DNA of 64,000 nt from an uncultured Blautia sp. (GCA_900541985.1 UQLX01000003.1:1-64000); one strand, 5' to 3'; counted from the first letter of the stretch, positions 43,101 to 51,792 are shown. The notes: a model not told the origin generated them from the sequence alone. Translations and numbers: made by a program.

Positions 43101-44075
43101 ATGCGGAGACGAAAAAAATCAGAAGATGGAGGCTTTAATGTATGGAGATCATATTCTGATATGATGGCGGGTGTGCTGCTCCTGTTTGTGCTTCTTATGT
43201 GTGTGACGCTGTTTCAGGCACAGAAAAGCTATGATGAGAGTATCAAAGAGCGCGATGAAAAAATAGCTCTTCAGGAGGAGTATACACTGGAGATTCTTGC
43301 CCAGCAGAATGAACTGGACGAAAAGGAAGGACAGATAAAAAATCAGGATGAACAGCTGAAGACCCAGGATGAAAAACTGAAGGATCAGGAGGCGCTCCTT
43401 GCCCAGCTTGCCGCCAAGCTGAAAGATCAGGAAGCCACACTGAATTCCCAGCAGACATCCCTGGATGAAAAAACAAAGCTTCTGAAAGATCAGCAGGCGC
43501 AGATTGACCAGATCATAGGTGTAAAAGCGGATGTGATCGAGGCTTTGCGGCAGGAATTTTCCAAAAACAATCTCAGTGTGGACATTGATACCCAGACAGG
43601 CGCTCTGACTCTGGAGGCCAGTGTACTGTTTAATTATGATGAGGCAGAACTGACAGATGATGGAAAACAGGCGCTGCTGCAGGTTCTTCCCATTTACTGC
43701 AAGGTGCTGCTCCAGCCGGATTATATGAAGTATCTGGCGGAGATCATCATTGACGGCTATACGGATACGGATGGCGATTACAGCTATAACCTGTATCTTT
43801 CCCAGCAGAGGTCGCTTGCAGTGGCCCAGTACCTTCTGGATATCCAGGGAGAGTTTCTGAGCGGGGAAGAAAGCCAGAGCCTTCAGGACTATCTGACAGT
43901 CAACGGACATGGAATGTCCAATCCTGTTCTGGATGCAGACGGGAATGTGGACAAGGATGCTTCCAGACGTGTGGAGGTCAAGTTCCGCTTGAAGGATGAA
44001 GAAATGATCAATGAGCTGAACAGGATCATGACGGAGGCTGACGGCGCGGCAAAGCAGACAGATGCTTCCTCATAA
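43101..44075 (+). CDS. ZorB-like MotB/OmpA-domain protein
   Basis: 324 residues. One membrane segment (about 20-40) preceded by WRSYSDMMAGVLLLF, in which Asp20 matches the proton-carrying Asp of MotB. A coiled coil of about 90 residues follows (about 45-135) with repeated LKDQEA-type units, then an OmpA-like peptidoglycan-binding domain (about 165-315) with DGYTDTDGDYSYNLYLSQQR and the conserved Asp and Arg. Together with the upstream protein it should form a proton-driven stator-like complex anchored in the wall. AAAAGGAG site; same operon. Confidence 0.82.
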   Translation: MRRRKKSEDGGFNVWRSYSDMMAGVLLLFVLLMCVTLFQAQKSYDESIKERDEKIALQEEYTLEILAQQNELDEKEGQIKNQDEQLKTQDEKLKDQEALLAQLAAKLKDQEATLNSQQTSLDEKTKLLKDQQAQIDQIIGVKADVIEALRQEFSKNNLSVDIDTQTGALTLEASVLFNYDEAELTDDGKQALLQVLPIYCKVLLQPDYMKYLAEIIIDGYTDTDGDYSYNLYLSQQRSLAVAQYLLDIQGEFLSGEESQSLQDYLTVNGHGMSNPVLDADGNVDKDASRRVEVKFRLKDEEMINELNRIMTEADGAAKQTDASS

Positions 44076-44160
44076 AATGCTCTCTGAAAGCACAAAATAT
44101 ATACGGTTTCATATTCTATAAATAATGAGTAATCTAATGATCAAAAGAAAGGCAGTATAA

Positions 44161-44937
44161 ATGAATATTTTTTTAGGTTTGATGATCCCTTTTATCGGAA
44201 CGACCCTTGGCTCAGCCTGTGTGTTTTTTATGAAGAAGGAACTGAAGCCTCTGATCCAGAAGATATTTCTGGGGTTTGCCTCAGGTGTGATGGTTGCGGC
44301 CTCCGTCTGGTCGCTTCTTATTCCCGCTATGGATATGAGCGAATCTATGGGAAAGTTTTCCTTTGTTCCCGCAGCGGCAGGGTTTCTTCTGGGAATCGGC
44401 TTTCTGCTCCTCATGGATCGAACAGTTCCTCATCTTCATTTGGGAAGTGAGGAATCAGAGGGCCCGAAGGTGACTTTAAAAAAAACGACCATGCTTGTCC
44501 TGGCGGTAGCGCTTCATAACATTCCGGAGGGGCTTTCTGCAGGAGCGGTTTTTGCAGGGGTTCTTTCAGGGAACGAAAATGTGACAATGGCAGGAGCGTT
44601 GGCACTTGCAGCTGGTATCGCTATCCAGAATTTTCCGGAAGGAGCCATTATTTCCATGCCGTTGAGAGGCGCCGGCTTTTCCAGAGGCAGATCCTTCCTT
44701 TATGGGGTGGCATCGGGGATTGTTGAGCCGCTGGCTGGCGGTCTGACACTTCTTCTGACTGCTTATATAGAACCTCTCCTGCCGTATTTCCTTGCTTTTG
44801 CAGCAGGAGCGATGATCTATGTGGTGGTGGAAGAACTGATTCCGGAGTCCAGTGAGGGGGAACACAGCAATGCGGGTACGCTTGCCTTTGCGGTGGGTTT
44901 TGTTCTGATGATGATTTTGGATGTGGCGCTTGGCTAG
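44161..44937 (+). CDS. ZIP family metal transporter
   Basis: 258 residues, about eight membrane segments. The metal-binding segments are clear: ALHNIPEGLSAGAVF near 119-133 (segment 4) and IQNFPEGAIISMPLRG near 155-170 (segment 5). It probably takes up Zn2+ or another divalent metal. It has a variable His-containing loop (VPHLHLGSEESEG) between segments 3 and 4. GAAAGG site; stands 85 bases after the ZorB-like gene. Confidence 0.9.
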   Translation: MNIFLGLMIPFIGTTLGSACVFFMKKELKPLIQKIFLGFASGVMVAASVWSLLIPAMDMSESMGKFSFVPAAAGFLLGIGFLLLMDRTVPHLHLGSEESEGPKVTLKKTTMLVLAVALHNIPEGLSAGAVFAGVLSGNENVTMAGALALAAGIAIQNFPEGAIISMPLRGAGFSRGRSFLYGVASGIVEPLAGGLTLLLTAYIEPLLPYFLAFAAGAMIYVVVEELIPESSEGEHSNAGTLAFAVGFVLMMILDVALG

Positions 44938-44978
44938 AGTGAGCTGCAGGGAAGTACATTTTTTTCTGTAAAAAAATC

Positions 44979-45007
44979 TTGCAATAGCAAAGATTCTATA
45001 GTATAAT
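44979..45007 (+). promoter_or_regulatory. promoter of rplS
   Basis: TTGCAA (44979-44984), 17-base spacer, TATAAT (45002-45007). The leader is about 73 nt. I see no clear structured element in it. Confidence 0.75.
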
Positions 45008-45086
45008 CAAATCTGTTGTAAAAAAGATGGTCCTCTGTTACAGAAATTATGTATTAAGAACATCCAGAAGAATAGGAGAGAAAAAC

Positions 45087-45434
45087 ATGAACGACATTAT
45101 CAGAAACATTGAAGCTGCTCAGTTAAAAGCAGAAGTGCCGGAGTTCCGCACAGGTGATACTGTAAGAGTACACGCACTGATCAAAGAGGGAAACCGTGAG
45201 AGAATCCAGATCTTCGAGGGAACAGTCCTGAAGAGACAGGGTGGAAGCACAAGAGAGACTTTCACAGTAAGAAAGAGCTCTAACGGTGTAGGCGTTGAGA
45301 AAACATGGCCGCTGCACTCCCCACATGTAGTTAAGGTTGAGGTTGTACGTCATGGTAAGGTTCGCCGTGCGAAACTGAACTATCTGAGAGACCGCGTAGG
45401 TAAAGCTGCTAAGGTTAAAGAGCGCGTTAGATAA
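45087..45434 (+). CDS. rplS: 50S ribosomal protein L19
   Basis: 115 residues, the usual length, with the signature GDTVRVHALIKEGNRERIQ, FEGTVLKRQGG and VEKTWPLHSPHV. It sits at the interface of the two subunits. The start at 45087 follows AGGAGAG; 20 upstream in-frame codons through the leader are rejected. The trmD-rimM genes usually before it are not here. Confidence 0.96.
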   Translation: MNDIIRNIEAAQLKAEVPEFRTGDTVRVHALIKEGNRERIQIFEGTVLKRQGGSTRETFTVRKSSNGVGVEKTWPLHSPHVVKVEVVRHGKVRRAKLNYLRDRVGKAAKVKERVR

Positions 45435-45460
45435 TGACAATTTAAGAAGTAGTAAAAGCA

Positions 45461-45494
45461 GGGACAATAACGACAGCTATTGTCCCTCTTTTTG
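45461..45494 (+). terminator. terminator after rplS
   Basis: GGGACAATA (45461-45469) and TATTGTCCC (45478-45486) form a perfect nine-pair stem followed by TCTTTTT. Confidence 0.9.
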
Positions 45495-45526
45495 CAACAG
45501 ATTCTTTATAAGCGGAGAAGATGTGT

Positions 45527-46129
45527 ATGGATATCCGAAATTTAAAAAACTGGAAAGAACATCCAAAAATCCGGAAGCTGAAGGAAAAGCTGGAAGATGA
45601 GAAACTGAGAAAATCACTGAAATGGATATTTGAGATCGTGGTGACACTTGTGTTTGCCGCTCTTACCGCTGTCCTTATGTTTCAGACTGTAACTATGCAG
45701 GAAAGCTCTATGGAGCCTACCCTGGAGGTTGGAGATAAATTCTTTATGAATCAGGCTGTATATAAGGTTTCTTCTCCTCAGAGGGGAGATGTGATCGTAT
45801 TCCGTACAAGTGCAAGCGATGATGCAGCGCTCCATATCCGGAGAGTGATCGGTCTGCCCGGGGAAACGATCCGTATCAGAGATGGTGTGATCTACATTGA
45901 CGGAGAGGTATATGATGAGGCGGCAGACTATCCGGACATTGTAAATCCCGGGCTTGCACAGAATGGTGTCAGCCTGAAGTCAGGAGAGTATTTTGTGCTG
46001 GGAGACAACAGAAACAACAGTGAAGACAGTCGATATGGGGATATTGGAACTGTTAAAAAGCGTTATATTGTAGGAAAACTCTGGTTTACCTGTTCTCCCA
46101 GAGGTAAAATCGGAATTTTGAAAGGCTAG
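45527..46129 (+). CDS. lepB: type I signal peptidase
   Basis: 200 residues. One membrane segment (about 36-55), then the catalytic domain outside the membrane: nucleophile Ser61 in QESSMEPTL, and the C-terminal box GDNRNNSEDSR near 164-174. The general-base lysine usually found in KRxxGLPGD is replaced: the sequence reads HIRRVIGLPGE with Arg105 at the Lys position. It may be a variant enzyme; whether Arg works is not known. The start at 45527 is preferred over 45521 because GGAG is nine bases away. Confidence 0.88.
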   Translation: MDIRNLKNWKEHPKIRKLKEKLEDEKLRKSLKWIFEIVVTLVFAALTAVLMFQTVTMQESSMEPTLEVGDKFFMNQAVYKVSSPQRGDVIVFRTSASDDAALHIRRVIGLPGETIRIRDGVIYIDGEVYDEAADYPDIVNPGLAQNGVSLKSGEYFVLGDNRNNSEDSRYGDIGTVKKRYIVGKLWFTCSPRGKIGILKG

Positions 46130-46136
46130 GTTATAT

Positions 46137-46985
46137 ATGAACGTACAATGGTATCCTGGTCATATGACCAGGGCAAAAAGACAGATGCAGGAGGATCTGA
46201 AGCTGATCGATCTGATCATTGAGCTTGTGGATGCAAGGGTTCCCATGTCAAGCAGGAATCCGGACATTGACAGGCTGGGACAGAATAAGTCAAGACTGAT
46301 CCTGCTGAACAAAGCCGATCTGGCAGATGAAAGGCAGAATGAAGCCTGGAAGACATATTTTCAGAAGCAGGGATTTCATGTGGTGAAGGTGGATTCCAGA
46401 AATGGAGCCGGAATGAAAAGTATTCAGAATGTGATCCAGGAAGCCTGCAGGGAAAAGATTGAAAGAGACCGGAAAAGAGGAATCAAAAACCGTCCTATCC
46501 GAGCGATGGTTGCAGGGATTCCCAATGTCGGAAAATCCACATTTATCAATACCTTTGCGGGTAAGGCCTGTGCCAAAACGGGAAATCGCCCGGGCGTTAC
46601 CAAGGGAAAACAGTGGATTCGCCTGAACAAAAACGTGGAACTTCTGGATACGCCGGGAATCCTCTGGCCGAAATTTGAGGATCAGGAGGTCGGGATCCGA
46701 CTGGCGTGGGTGGGATCCATCAAAGATGATATTCTGAACATGGAGGAGCTTTCTCTGAATCTGATCCTGTATCTGCAGGAAAAGTATCCGGGTGTTCTGG
46801 AAAAGCGCTATGGAATTACGGAAGAAGGAGAGTCTCTTGAAATCCTTCAGGGGATTGCAAAGGCGAGAGGCTGTCTGAAAAAAGGGGAAGAACTGGATTA
46901 TGCAAAGGCTTCGGGCTTGTTCTTTGATGATTTCAGAGGAGGAAAGCTGGGGCGGGTCACCCTGGAATGGGCTCCGGAGGAATAA
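46137..46985 (+). CDS. rbgA: ribosome biogenesis GTPase RbgA (YlqF)
   Basis: 282-residue circularly permuted GTPase for late 50S assembly. G4 comes first (LLNKADL near 57-63), then G1 GIPNVGKSTFIN near 127-138, then G3 LDTPGILWPKF near 170-180. The C-terminal rRNA-contacting helices follow. The N-terminus NVQWYPGHMTRAKRQM is diagnostic. Overlaps the rnhB ribosome site. Confidence 0.94.
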   Translation: MNVQWYPGHMTRAKRQMQEDLKLIDLIIELVDARVPMSSRNPDIDRLGQNKSRLILLNKADLADERQNEAWKTYFQKQGFHVVKVDSRNGAGMKSIQNVIQEACREKIERDRKRGIKNRPIRAMVAGIPNVGKSTFINTFAGKACAKTGNRPGVTKGKQWIRLNKNVELLDTPGILWPKFEDQEVGIRLAWVGSIKDDILNMEELSLNLILYLQEKYPGVLEKRYGITEEGESLEILQGIAKARGCLKKGEELDYAKASGLFFDDFRGGKLGRVTLEWAPEE

Positions 46986-46987
46986 AG

Positions 46988-47743
46988 ATGAAAACAGTTG
47001 CAGAAGTCAGAGCAGAGTTTGAGAATGTGTCTTTGGAAATGCAGATGCAGCTTTGCGAAAAATACAAAGAAGATACAAGAAGCGGTGTCAGGAAACTGGT
47101 AGAAAAATGCCGAAAGGCACAGGATGCCCTTCAAAAAGAAAAGCTCCGGATGGAGCAGATGATGATATATGAACGCAAATATGAACACCTGGGATACCTT
47201 TGCGGGATTGACGAAGTAGGGAGAGGGCCTCTGGCGGGACCGGTGGTGGCATGCGCGGTGATTCTTCCGAAAGACCATAAGATCCTGTATCTGAATGATT
47301 CAAAAAAACTTACTGCAAAAAAGCGGGAGGAACTGTATGATGTCATCTGTAAGGAGGCAGTCAGCATAGGAATCGGTATGGCTTCTCCTGCCCGCATTGA
47401 TGAGATCAATATCCTTCAGGCAACCTATGAGGCGATGCGTCAGGCAATAGGGAAGCTTTCTGTACGTCCGCAGCTTTTGCTGAATGATGCAGTGACGATT
47501 CCTGCTGTGGAGATCCCTCAGGTACCGATCATTAAAGGAGATGCCAAAAGTGCTTCGATCGCGGCGGCAAGTATTGTTGCCAAGGTTACAAGAGACAGGC
47601 TGATGGTAGAATATGACAAGGCAATGCCTGCATATGGATTTGCCTCGAATAAGGGATATGGTTCGGCAGAGCATATTGAAGCATTAAAAAAATATGGTCC
47701 GTCTCCGATCCACAGAGTGAGTTTTATCACACATTTTGTATAA
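46988..47743 (+). CDS. rnhB: ribonuclease HII
   Basis: 251 residues. An N-terminal helical extension of about 70 residues precedes the catalytic domain: GIDEVGRGPLAGPVVACAV near 75-93 holds the first acidic residues, and SIAAASIVAKVTRDRLM near 193-209 and GFASNKGYGSAEH near 219-231 are typical. It cuts RNA in RNA-DNA hybrids and single ribonucleotides. The start at 46988 follows GGAGG inside the last codons of rbgA. Confidence 0.93.
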   Translation: MKTVAEVRAEFENVSLEMQMQLCEKYKEDTRSGVRKLVEKCRKAQDALQKEKLRMEQMMIYERKYEHLGYLCGIDEVGRGPLAGPVVACAVILPKDHKILYLNDSKKLTAKKREELYDVICKEAVSIGIGMASPARIDEINILQATYEAMRQAIGKLSVRPQLLLNDAVTIPAVEIPQVPIIKGDAKSASIAAASIVAKVTRDRLMVEYDKAMPAYGFASNKGYGSAEHIEALKKYGPSPIHRVSFITHFV

Positions 47744-47815
47744 ACAGGATAACCCCCGGAGCAGCTCCGGCAGAACACATAAGAGGCCGACACAGACAGG
47801 AAAAGAGAGAGGGAT

Positions 47816-48169
47816 ATCAACAAACGTGAGCTGGGCAGCCGATATGAGGAACAGGCGGCTGATTTTTTGAAAAAACAGGGATTGCTTATCAGAGCCAGAA
47901 ATTTCCGATGCAGATCAGGGGAGATCGATCTGATTGCCAGAGACGGAAAGTATCTGGTGTTTATTGAAGTAAAATACAGACATGGAAAAGGAAGCGGAGC
48001 AGCTTCTGCTGCGGTTGACCGTCGTAAGCAGAAAGCGGTCAGCCGGACGGCGGAATTTTATCTGGTCCGTTATGGTTATGGGCTGGATACACCCTGCAGG
48101 TTTGATGTGATCGCTATTGATGGAAATCATCTGGAGTGGATCCGCAACGCATTTGATTACTGTAGATAA
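47816..48169 (+). CDS. yraN: YraN/UPF0102 endonuclease-like protein, apparent ATC start
   Basis: 117 residues if read from ATC 47816. The domain is clear: ELGSRYEEQAADFLKKQG at the start, ARNFRCRSGEIDLIARDG and FIEVKYRHGKGSG with the nuclease-like Glu-Val-Lys motif. The function is unsure; the fold is that of restriction-type endonucleases. Upstream to the in-frame stop at 47780 there is no ATG, GTG or TTG. ATC lies exactly where ATG is expected, just after GAGAGGGAT. A TTG at 47867 would cut away conserved residues; CTG at 47831 is another option. It may use a rare start or carry a start mutation. Confidence 0.75.
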   Translation: MNKRELGSRYEEQAADFLKKQGLLIRARNFRCRSGEIDLIARDGKYLVFIEVKYRHGKGSGAASAAVDRRKQKAVSRTAEFYLVRYGYGLDTPCRFDVIAIDGNHLEWIRNAFDYCR

Positions 48170-48184
48170 AAAAGGAGGAACCCT

Positions 48185-49036
48185 ATGGATATCGTATGGA
48201 AGAAGGAAGCAAAACAGCATATGAGAGTCTGTGAAAGAGAAGAGGTTACCTTTCTTACTTATCCGGAATTTGATAAACTTCCGGGATTTGTCCATGGCTT
48301 CAGCACCAGACTGGGCGGAGTCAGCAAGGGGATTTATGCTTCTATGAACCTGAGCTTTACAAGAGGGGATGATGAGGCGGATGTAAGGGAAAACTACAGG
48401 AGGATTTCTGCTGCCCTGGATTTTGAGCCGGATAGTATCGTAACTTCAGATCAGACACATACAGCCAATGTTCGGGTGATTACGGAGGAGGACAGAGGGA
48501 ATGGGATCACAAAGCCACGCCCTTATACGGATGTAGATGGAATGGTGACAAACGTTCCGGGGATAGTTCTGGCTACCTTTTATGCAGATTGTGTGCCTCT
48601 GTATTTTGTGGATCCGGTACATCGTGCCGTTGGCCTTTCTCATTCCGGCTGGAGAGGCACTGCTGCCGGAATCGGTGAGGTGACTGTTCGGGAACTTCAG
48701 AAAAATTACGGATCTGATCCTGCGGATATTTTTGCGGCAGTAGGTCCGTCGATCTGTCAGGACTGTTATGAGGTCAGCGAGGATGTGATTCTGGAATTCA
48801 AAGATAAATTTCCTGCTGAGTTGTGGAGCCGACTGTTTTATCAGAAAGAAAACGGAAGGTATCAGCTGGATCTCTGGGAGGCCAACCGCCAGATTTTCCT
48901 TCGGGCGGGGATCCTGCCGGAGCATATATCCATGCCGGGAATCTGCACCTGCTGCAATCCGGATTTCCTGTTTTCGCACAGAGCGTCTCATGGAAAGAGA
49001 GGGAATCTGGGAGCATTTCTTGGAATACGGGTATAA
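48185..49036 (+). CDS. pgeF: PgeF/YlmD-type laccase-domain purine nucleoside phosphorylase
   Basis: 283 residues. Members of this family (Cu-oxidoreductase YlmD/YfiH fold) act on adenosine/inosine or edit peptidoglycan precursors. Metal-site segments: DCVPLYFVDP near 139-148, GLSHSGWRGTAAGI near 154-167 and a C-terminal SMPGICTCCNPDFLFSHR with Cys and His. AAGGAGG site. It ends the rplS-type gene series at a terminator shared with prs. Confidence 0.88.
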   Translation: MDIVWKKEAKQHMRVCEREEVTFLTYPEFDKLPGFVHGFSTRLGGVSKGIYASMNLSFTRGDDEADVRENYRRISAALDFEPDSIVTSDQTHTANVRVITEEDRGNGITKPRPYTDVDGMVTNVPGIVLATFYADCVPLYFVDPVHRAVGLSHSGWRGTAAGIGEVTVRELQKNYGSDPADIFAAVGPSICQDCYEVSEDVILEFKDKFPAELWSRLFYQKENGRYQLDLWEANRQIFLRAGILPEHISMPGICTCCNPDFLFSHRASHGKRGNLGAFLGIRV

Positions 49037-49041
49037 AAACA

Positions 49042-49072
49042 GCTGCGACCCTGTGGGTCGCAGCCTTTTTTT
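49042..49072. terminator. bidirectional terminator pgeF / prs
   Basis: GCTGCGACCC (49042-49051) and GGGTCGCAGC (49055-49064) form a perfect ten-pair stem with a TGT loop, then seven Ts; it overlaps the 3' end of the leftward gene. Confidence 0.88.
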
Positions 49073-50246
49073 ACTTGTTTTTGTTTACCTTACTCATAAG
49101 CTCCATGATTTTTTCATTGCTGGATCTTACCTTCTCTACAGAGACGTCATGATTGATGATGTCAATGATGCTGGCAAGATATTTGCTCATATTGGCTTCT
49201 ATATAATATGGTTTGGTAAGGAGCTCGGGGATGCGGTAGTTAAGGTTTGTGGTAATGACCTTGTCAATCCATCCCTTATTATAGTATTCGTCAAATTTAT
49301 CAAGGCCGTCTGTGAAAAGACCGTAGGTAGTACAGATGAATACCCGTCTTGCGTGGCGCTCCTTGATCTGTTTTGCGACGTCCAGCATACTCTCGCCGGA
49401 GGAAATCATGTCATCAATGATGACGACATCCTTGCCCTCCACGGAATCACCGAGGAATTCGTGAGCAACAATCGGATTCTTGCCGTTTACAACAGTAGAA
49501 TAATCTCTTCTCTTATAGAACATACCCATATCTACACCAAGGATATTGGAGAAATATACGGCTCTTGACATGGCTCCCTCATCCGGGCTGATGATCATAA
49601 GATGGTCGTTATCCATCTTGAAATCCGGAACATTTTTGACCAGAGCCTTCAGGAACTGATATGTAGGGAAGAAATTGTCAAAACCGTTCAACGGAATGGA
49701 ATTCTGAACACGGGGATCGTGAGCGTCAAAGGTGATAAAGTTGGAAACGCCCATGTCGCTTAATTCCTTCAGTGCAAGAGCACAGTCCAGAGATTCTCTC
49801 TTGGAACGACGGTGCTGACGTCCTTCGTAAAGGAAAGGCATGATTACATTGATTCTGTGAGCTTTGCCGGTCGCAGCGGAGATGATACGCTTCAGATCCT
49901 GATAGTGGTTGTCCGGAGACATATGATTTACGTGTCCGCATACGGTATAAGTTTCGTTATAGTTTGTGACATCTACCATAATAAAGAGGTCTGTACCCCG
50001 GACAGATTCCTTGATGTAGCCTTTTCCCTCTCCGGTTCCGAAACGCACACATTCACATTCTACAAGGAAAGACGGTTCACAGTATCCCTGCGGGATGATC
50101 TCGGATTTCTTTTTTGCAACCAGTTCTTTACGGAATTTAACAAGCTTCTTATCAACTTCTCTGGCCAGATCCTGACAACCGGAAAGGGCTGCGATACGAA
50201 TCGGCGCAACCGGAAGTGATTTTTCAAGTAACTCTATATTCGGCAT
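49071..50246 (-). CDS. prs: divergent ribose-phosphate pyrophosphokinase
   Basis: 391 residues, against about 315 for classic Prs. It should make PRPP from ribose 5-phosphate and ATP. Present: the PRPP loop VVIIDDMISSGESML near 297-311 and a KRRD segment like the catalytic KRRP of the flexible loop. Changed: the ATP/ribose motif reads FDAHDPRVQNSIPLNG rather than DLHxxQxQGFF. It belongs to a long variant common in Clostridia, so the activity is likely but the regulation may differ. Start at 50246 follows CAGGAGG; the longer ORF form is rejected. Confidence 0.8.
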   Translation of the reverse strand: MPNIELLEKSLPVAPIRIAALSGCQDLAREVDKKLVKFRKELVAKKKSEIIPQGYCEPSFLVECECVRFGTGEGKGYIKESVRGTDLFIMVDVTNYNETYTVCGHVNHMSPDNHYQDLKRIISAATGKAHRINVIMPFLYEGRQHRRSKRESLDCALALKELSDMGVSNFITFDAHDPRVQNSIPLNGFDNFFPTYQFLKALVKNVPDFKMDNDHLMIISPDEGAMSRAVYFSNILGVDMGMFYKRRDYSTVVNGKNPIVAHEFLGDSVEGKDVVIIDDMISSGESMLDVAKQIKERHARRVFICTTYGLFTDGLDKFDEYYNKGWIDKVITTNLNYRIPELLTKPYYIEANMSKYLASIIDIINHDVSVEKVRSSNEKIMELMSKVNKNK

Positions 50247-50292
50247 GATTTTCCTCCTGAATTTTGATGATAAAATATTGAGTCCTACTACA

Positions 50293-50321
50293 TTTATAAC
50301 ATTTGCCCTAAATCCAGTCAA
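50293..50321 (-). promoter_or_regulatory. promoter of the prs-type gene
   Basis: Minus strand TTGACT (50321-50316), 17-base spacer, TATAAA (50298-50293). Confidence 0.7.
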
Positions 50322-50329
50322 GGAATTTA

Positions 50330-50358
50330 TTGATTTTTACATATAAAGTTGTTATTAT
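50330..50358 (+). promoter_or_regulatory. promoter of the DUF512-der operon
   Basis: TTGATT (50330-50335), 17-base spacer, TATTAT (50353-50358). It abuts the divergent prs promoter. Confidence 0.6.
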
Positions 50359-50409
50359 GATTACAGCATTGAGGTGTATGGGACACTTTGTGTACAGGAA
50401 GGGAAATTT

Positions 50410-51792
50410 ATGAAAAATAAGAAACATGTGATTTCCGGAGTCCTGCCCGGAAGTATTGCTCAGGAACTGGAGCTGGGGCCGGGAGATATTCTGGAAACAA
50501 TAAATGATACGCCGGTAGAAGACATCTTTGATTACCGCTATCTGATGAATGATGAATTTGTAACTCTTCAGATCCGAAAGGCTGACGGAGAGCTGTGGGA
50601 ACTGGAAGTGGAAAAAGAATACGAAGAGGATCTGGGGATTGAATTTGAAAACGGACTGATGGATGAGTACCGCTCCTGTACCAATCACTGCATATTCTGT
50701 TTTATCGATCAGATGCCTCCGGGTATGAGAGAAACCCTGTATTTTAAGGATGATGATTCCAGACTTTCGTTTCTTCAGGGAAATTATGTGACACTGACAA
50801 ATATGAGCCAGCATGACATCGACCGTATTATCCGCTATCATCTGGAGCCGATCAATATTTCTTTTCAGGCAATGAATCCGCAGCTGCGCTGTAAAATGCT
50901 TCACAATCGCTTTGCGGGAGAAGCGCTCCAAAAGGCAGAGCAGCTTTTTGATGCCGGAATTTCCATGAATGGACAGATTGTGCTCTGCAAGGGGATTAAC
51001 GACGGAGAGGAACTGGAATACAGCCTGGAGAAGCTTTCGGGATATGCTCCGGTTCTGAGAAGCGTGTCGGTGGTTCCGGTAGGCCTGTCAAAATTCCGCG
51101 AGGGGCTTTACCCTCTGGAGCCCTTTGAGAAGGAAGATGCCATAAAGGTTCTGGAACAGATCCACCGCTGGCAGAAAAAAATGTATGCGGAACATGGGAT
51201 CCACTTTGTTCACGCTTCGGACGAATGGTATATACTGGCAGGTGAGGATCTTCCGGAAGAAGAACGGTATGATGGATATCTTCAGCTGGAAAACGGAGTG
51301 GGAATGCTGAGACTTCTGGAAAGAGAAGTGAAAGAGGCCATGGCATGCCGCCGGGGAGATGACAGAACCTGTGAAATGACCATTGCCACAGGAAAGCTTG
51401 CCGGATCTTATGTAGAAAAATGCGTGGAGCAGATCTGCGGGAAATATCCTGGTGTCCGGGTTCGCGTAAAAGTGATCGCCAATCATTTTTTCGGAGAACA
51501 GATTACAGTTTCCGGTCTTATTACAGGAACGGATCTGAGAGAACAGCTGAAGGGAGAAGAGCTGGGAGAACGGCTTCTCCTTCCATGTAATATGCTCCGG
51601 AGCGGTGAGGAAATCTTCCTGGATGACGTTACGGTTGCAGAGCTTGAAAAAGAACTTGGCACAGAAATTGTGATTGTAGATGAAGATGGCGCAGATCTGG
51701 TAGCTTCCATACTGGATCCGCCGGACCATAATAAACAGATAAGGAGACAGATGTATGAGCAAACCAGTAGTAGCTATTGTGGGGAGGCCTAA
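50410..51792 (+). CDS. DUF512 PDZ/radical-SAM-like protein
   Basis: 460 residues. A PDZ-like N-domain (about 8-70, GVLPGSIAQELELGPGDILE), a CX3CX2C cluster in SCTNHCIFCFIDQMPPGMR near 87-105 of the radical SAM type, and the C-terminal DUF512 domain. Its reaction is not known; it is conserved next to der in Clostridia. GGAAGGG site. It overlaps der by 38 bases. Confidence 0.87.
   Translation: MKNKKHVISGVLPGSIAQELELGPGDILETINDTPVEDIFDYRYLMNDEFVTLQIRKADGELWELEVEKEYEEDLGIEFENGLMDEYRSCTNHCIFCFIDQMPPGMRETLYFKDDDSRLSFLQGNYVTLTNMSQHDIDRIIRYHLEPINISFQAMNPQLRCKMLHNRFAGEALQKAEQLFDAGISMNGQIVLCKGINDGEELEYSLEKLSGYAPVLRSVSVVPVGLSKFREGLYPLEPFEKEDAIKVLEQIHRWQKKMYAEHGIHFVHASDEWYILAGEDLPEEERYDGYLQLENGVGMLRLLEREVKEAMACRRGDDRTCEMTIATGKLAGSYVEKCVEQICGKYPGVRVRVKVIANHFFGEQITVSGLITGTDLREQLKGEELGERLLLPCNMLRSGEEIFLDDVTVAELEKELGTEIVIVDEDGADLVASILDPPDHNKQIRRQMYEQTSSSYCGEA

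Noticed and set aside
41257..45086. A complete Zorya system
   Set aside because: The ZorA- and ZorB-like genes are present but no gene like ZorC, ZorD or ZorE is next to them or elsewhere in the window.
50247..50321. 25-residue N-terminal extension of the prs-type protein
   Set aside because: It covers the promoter and leader; CAGGAGG before 50246 marks the start.
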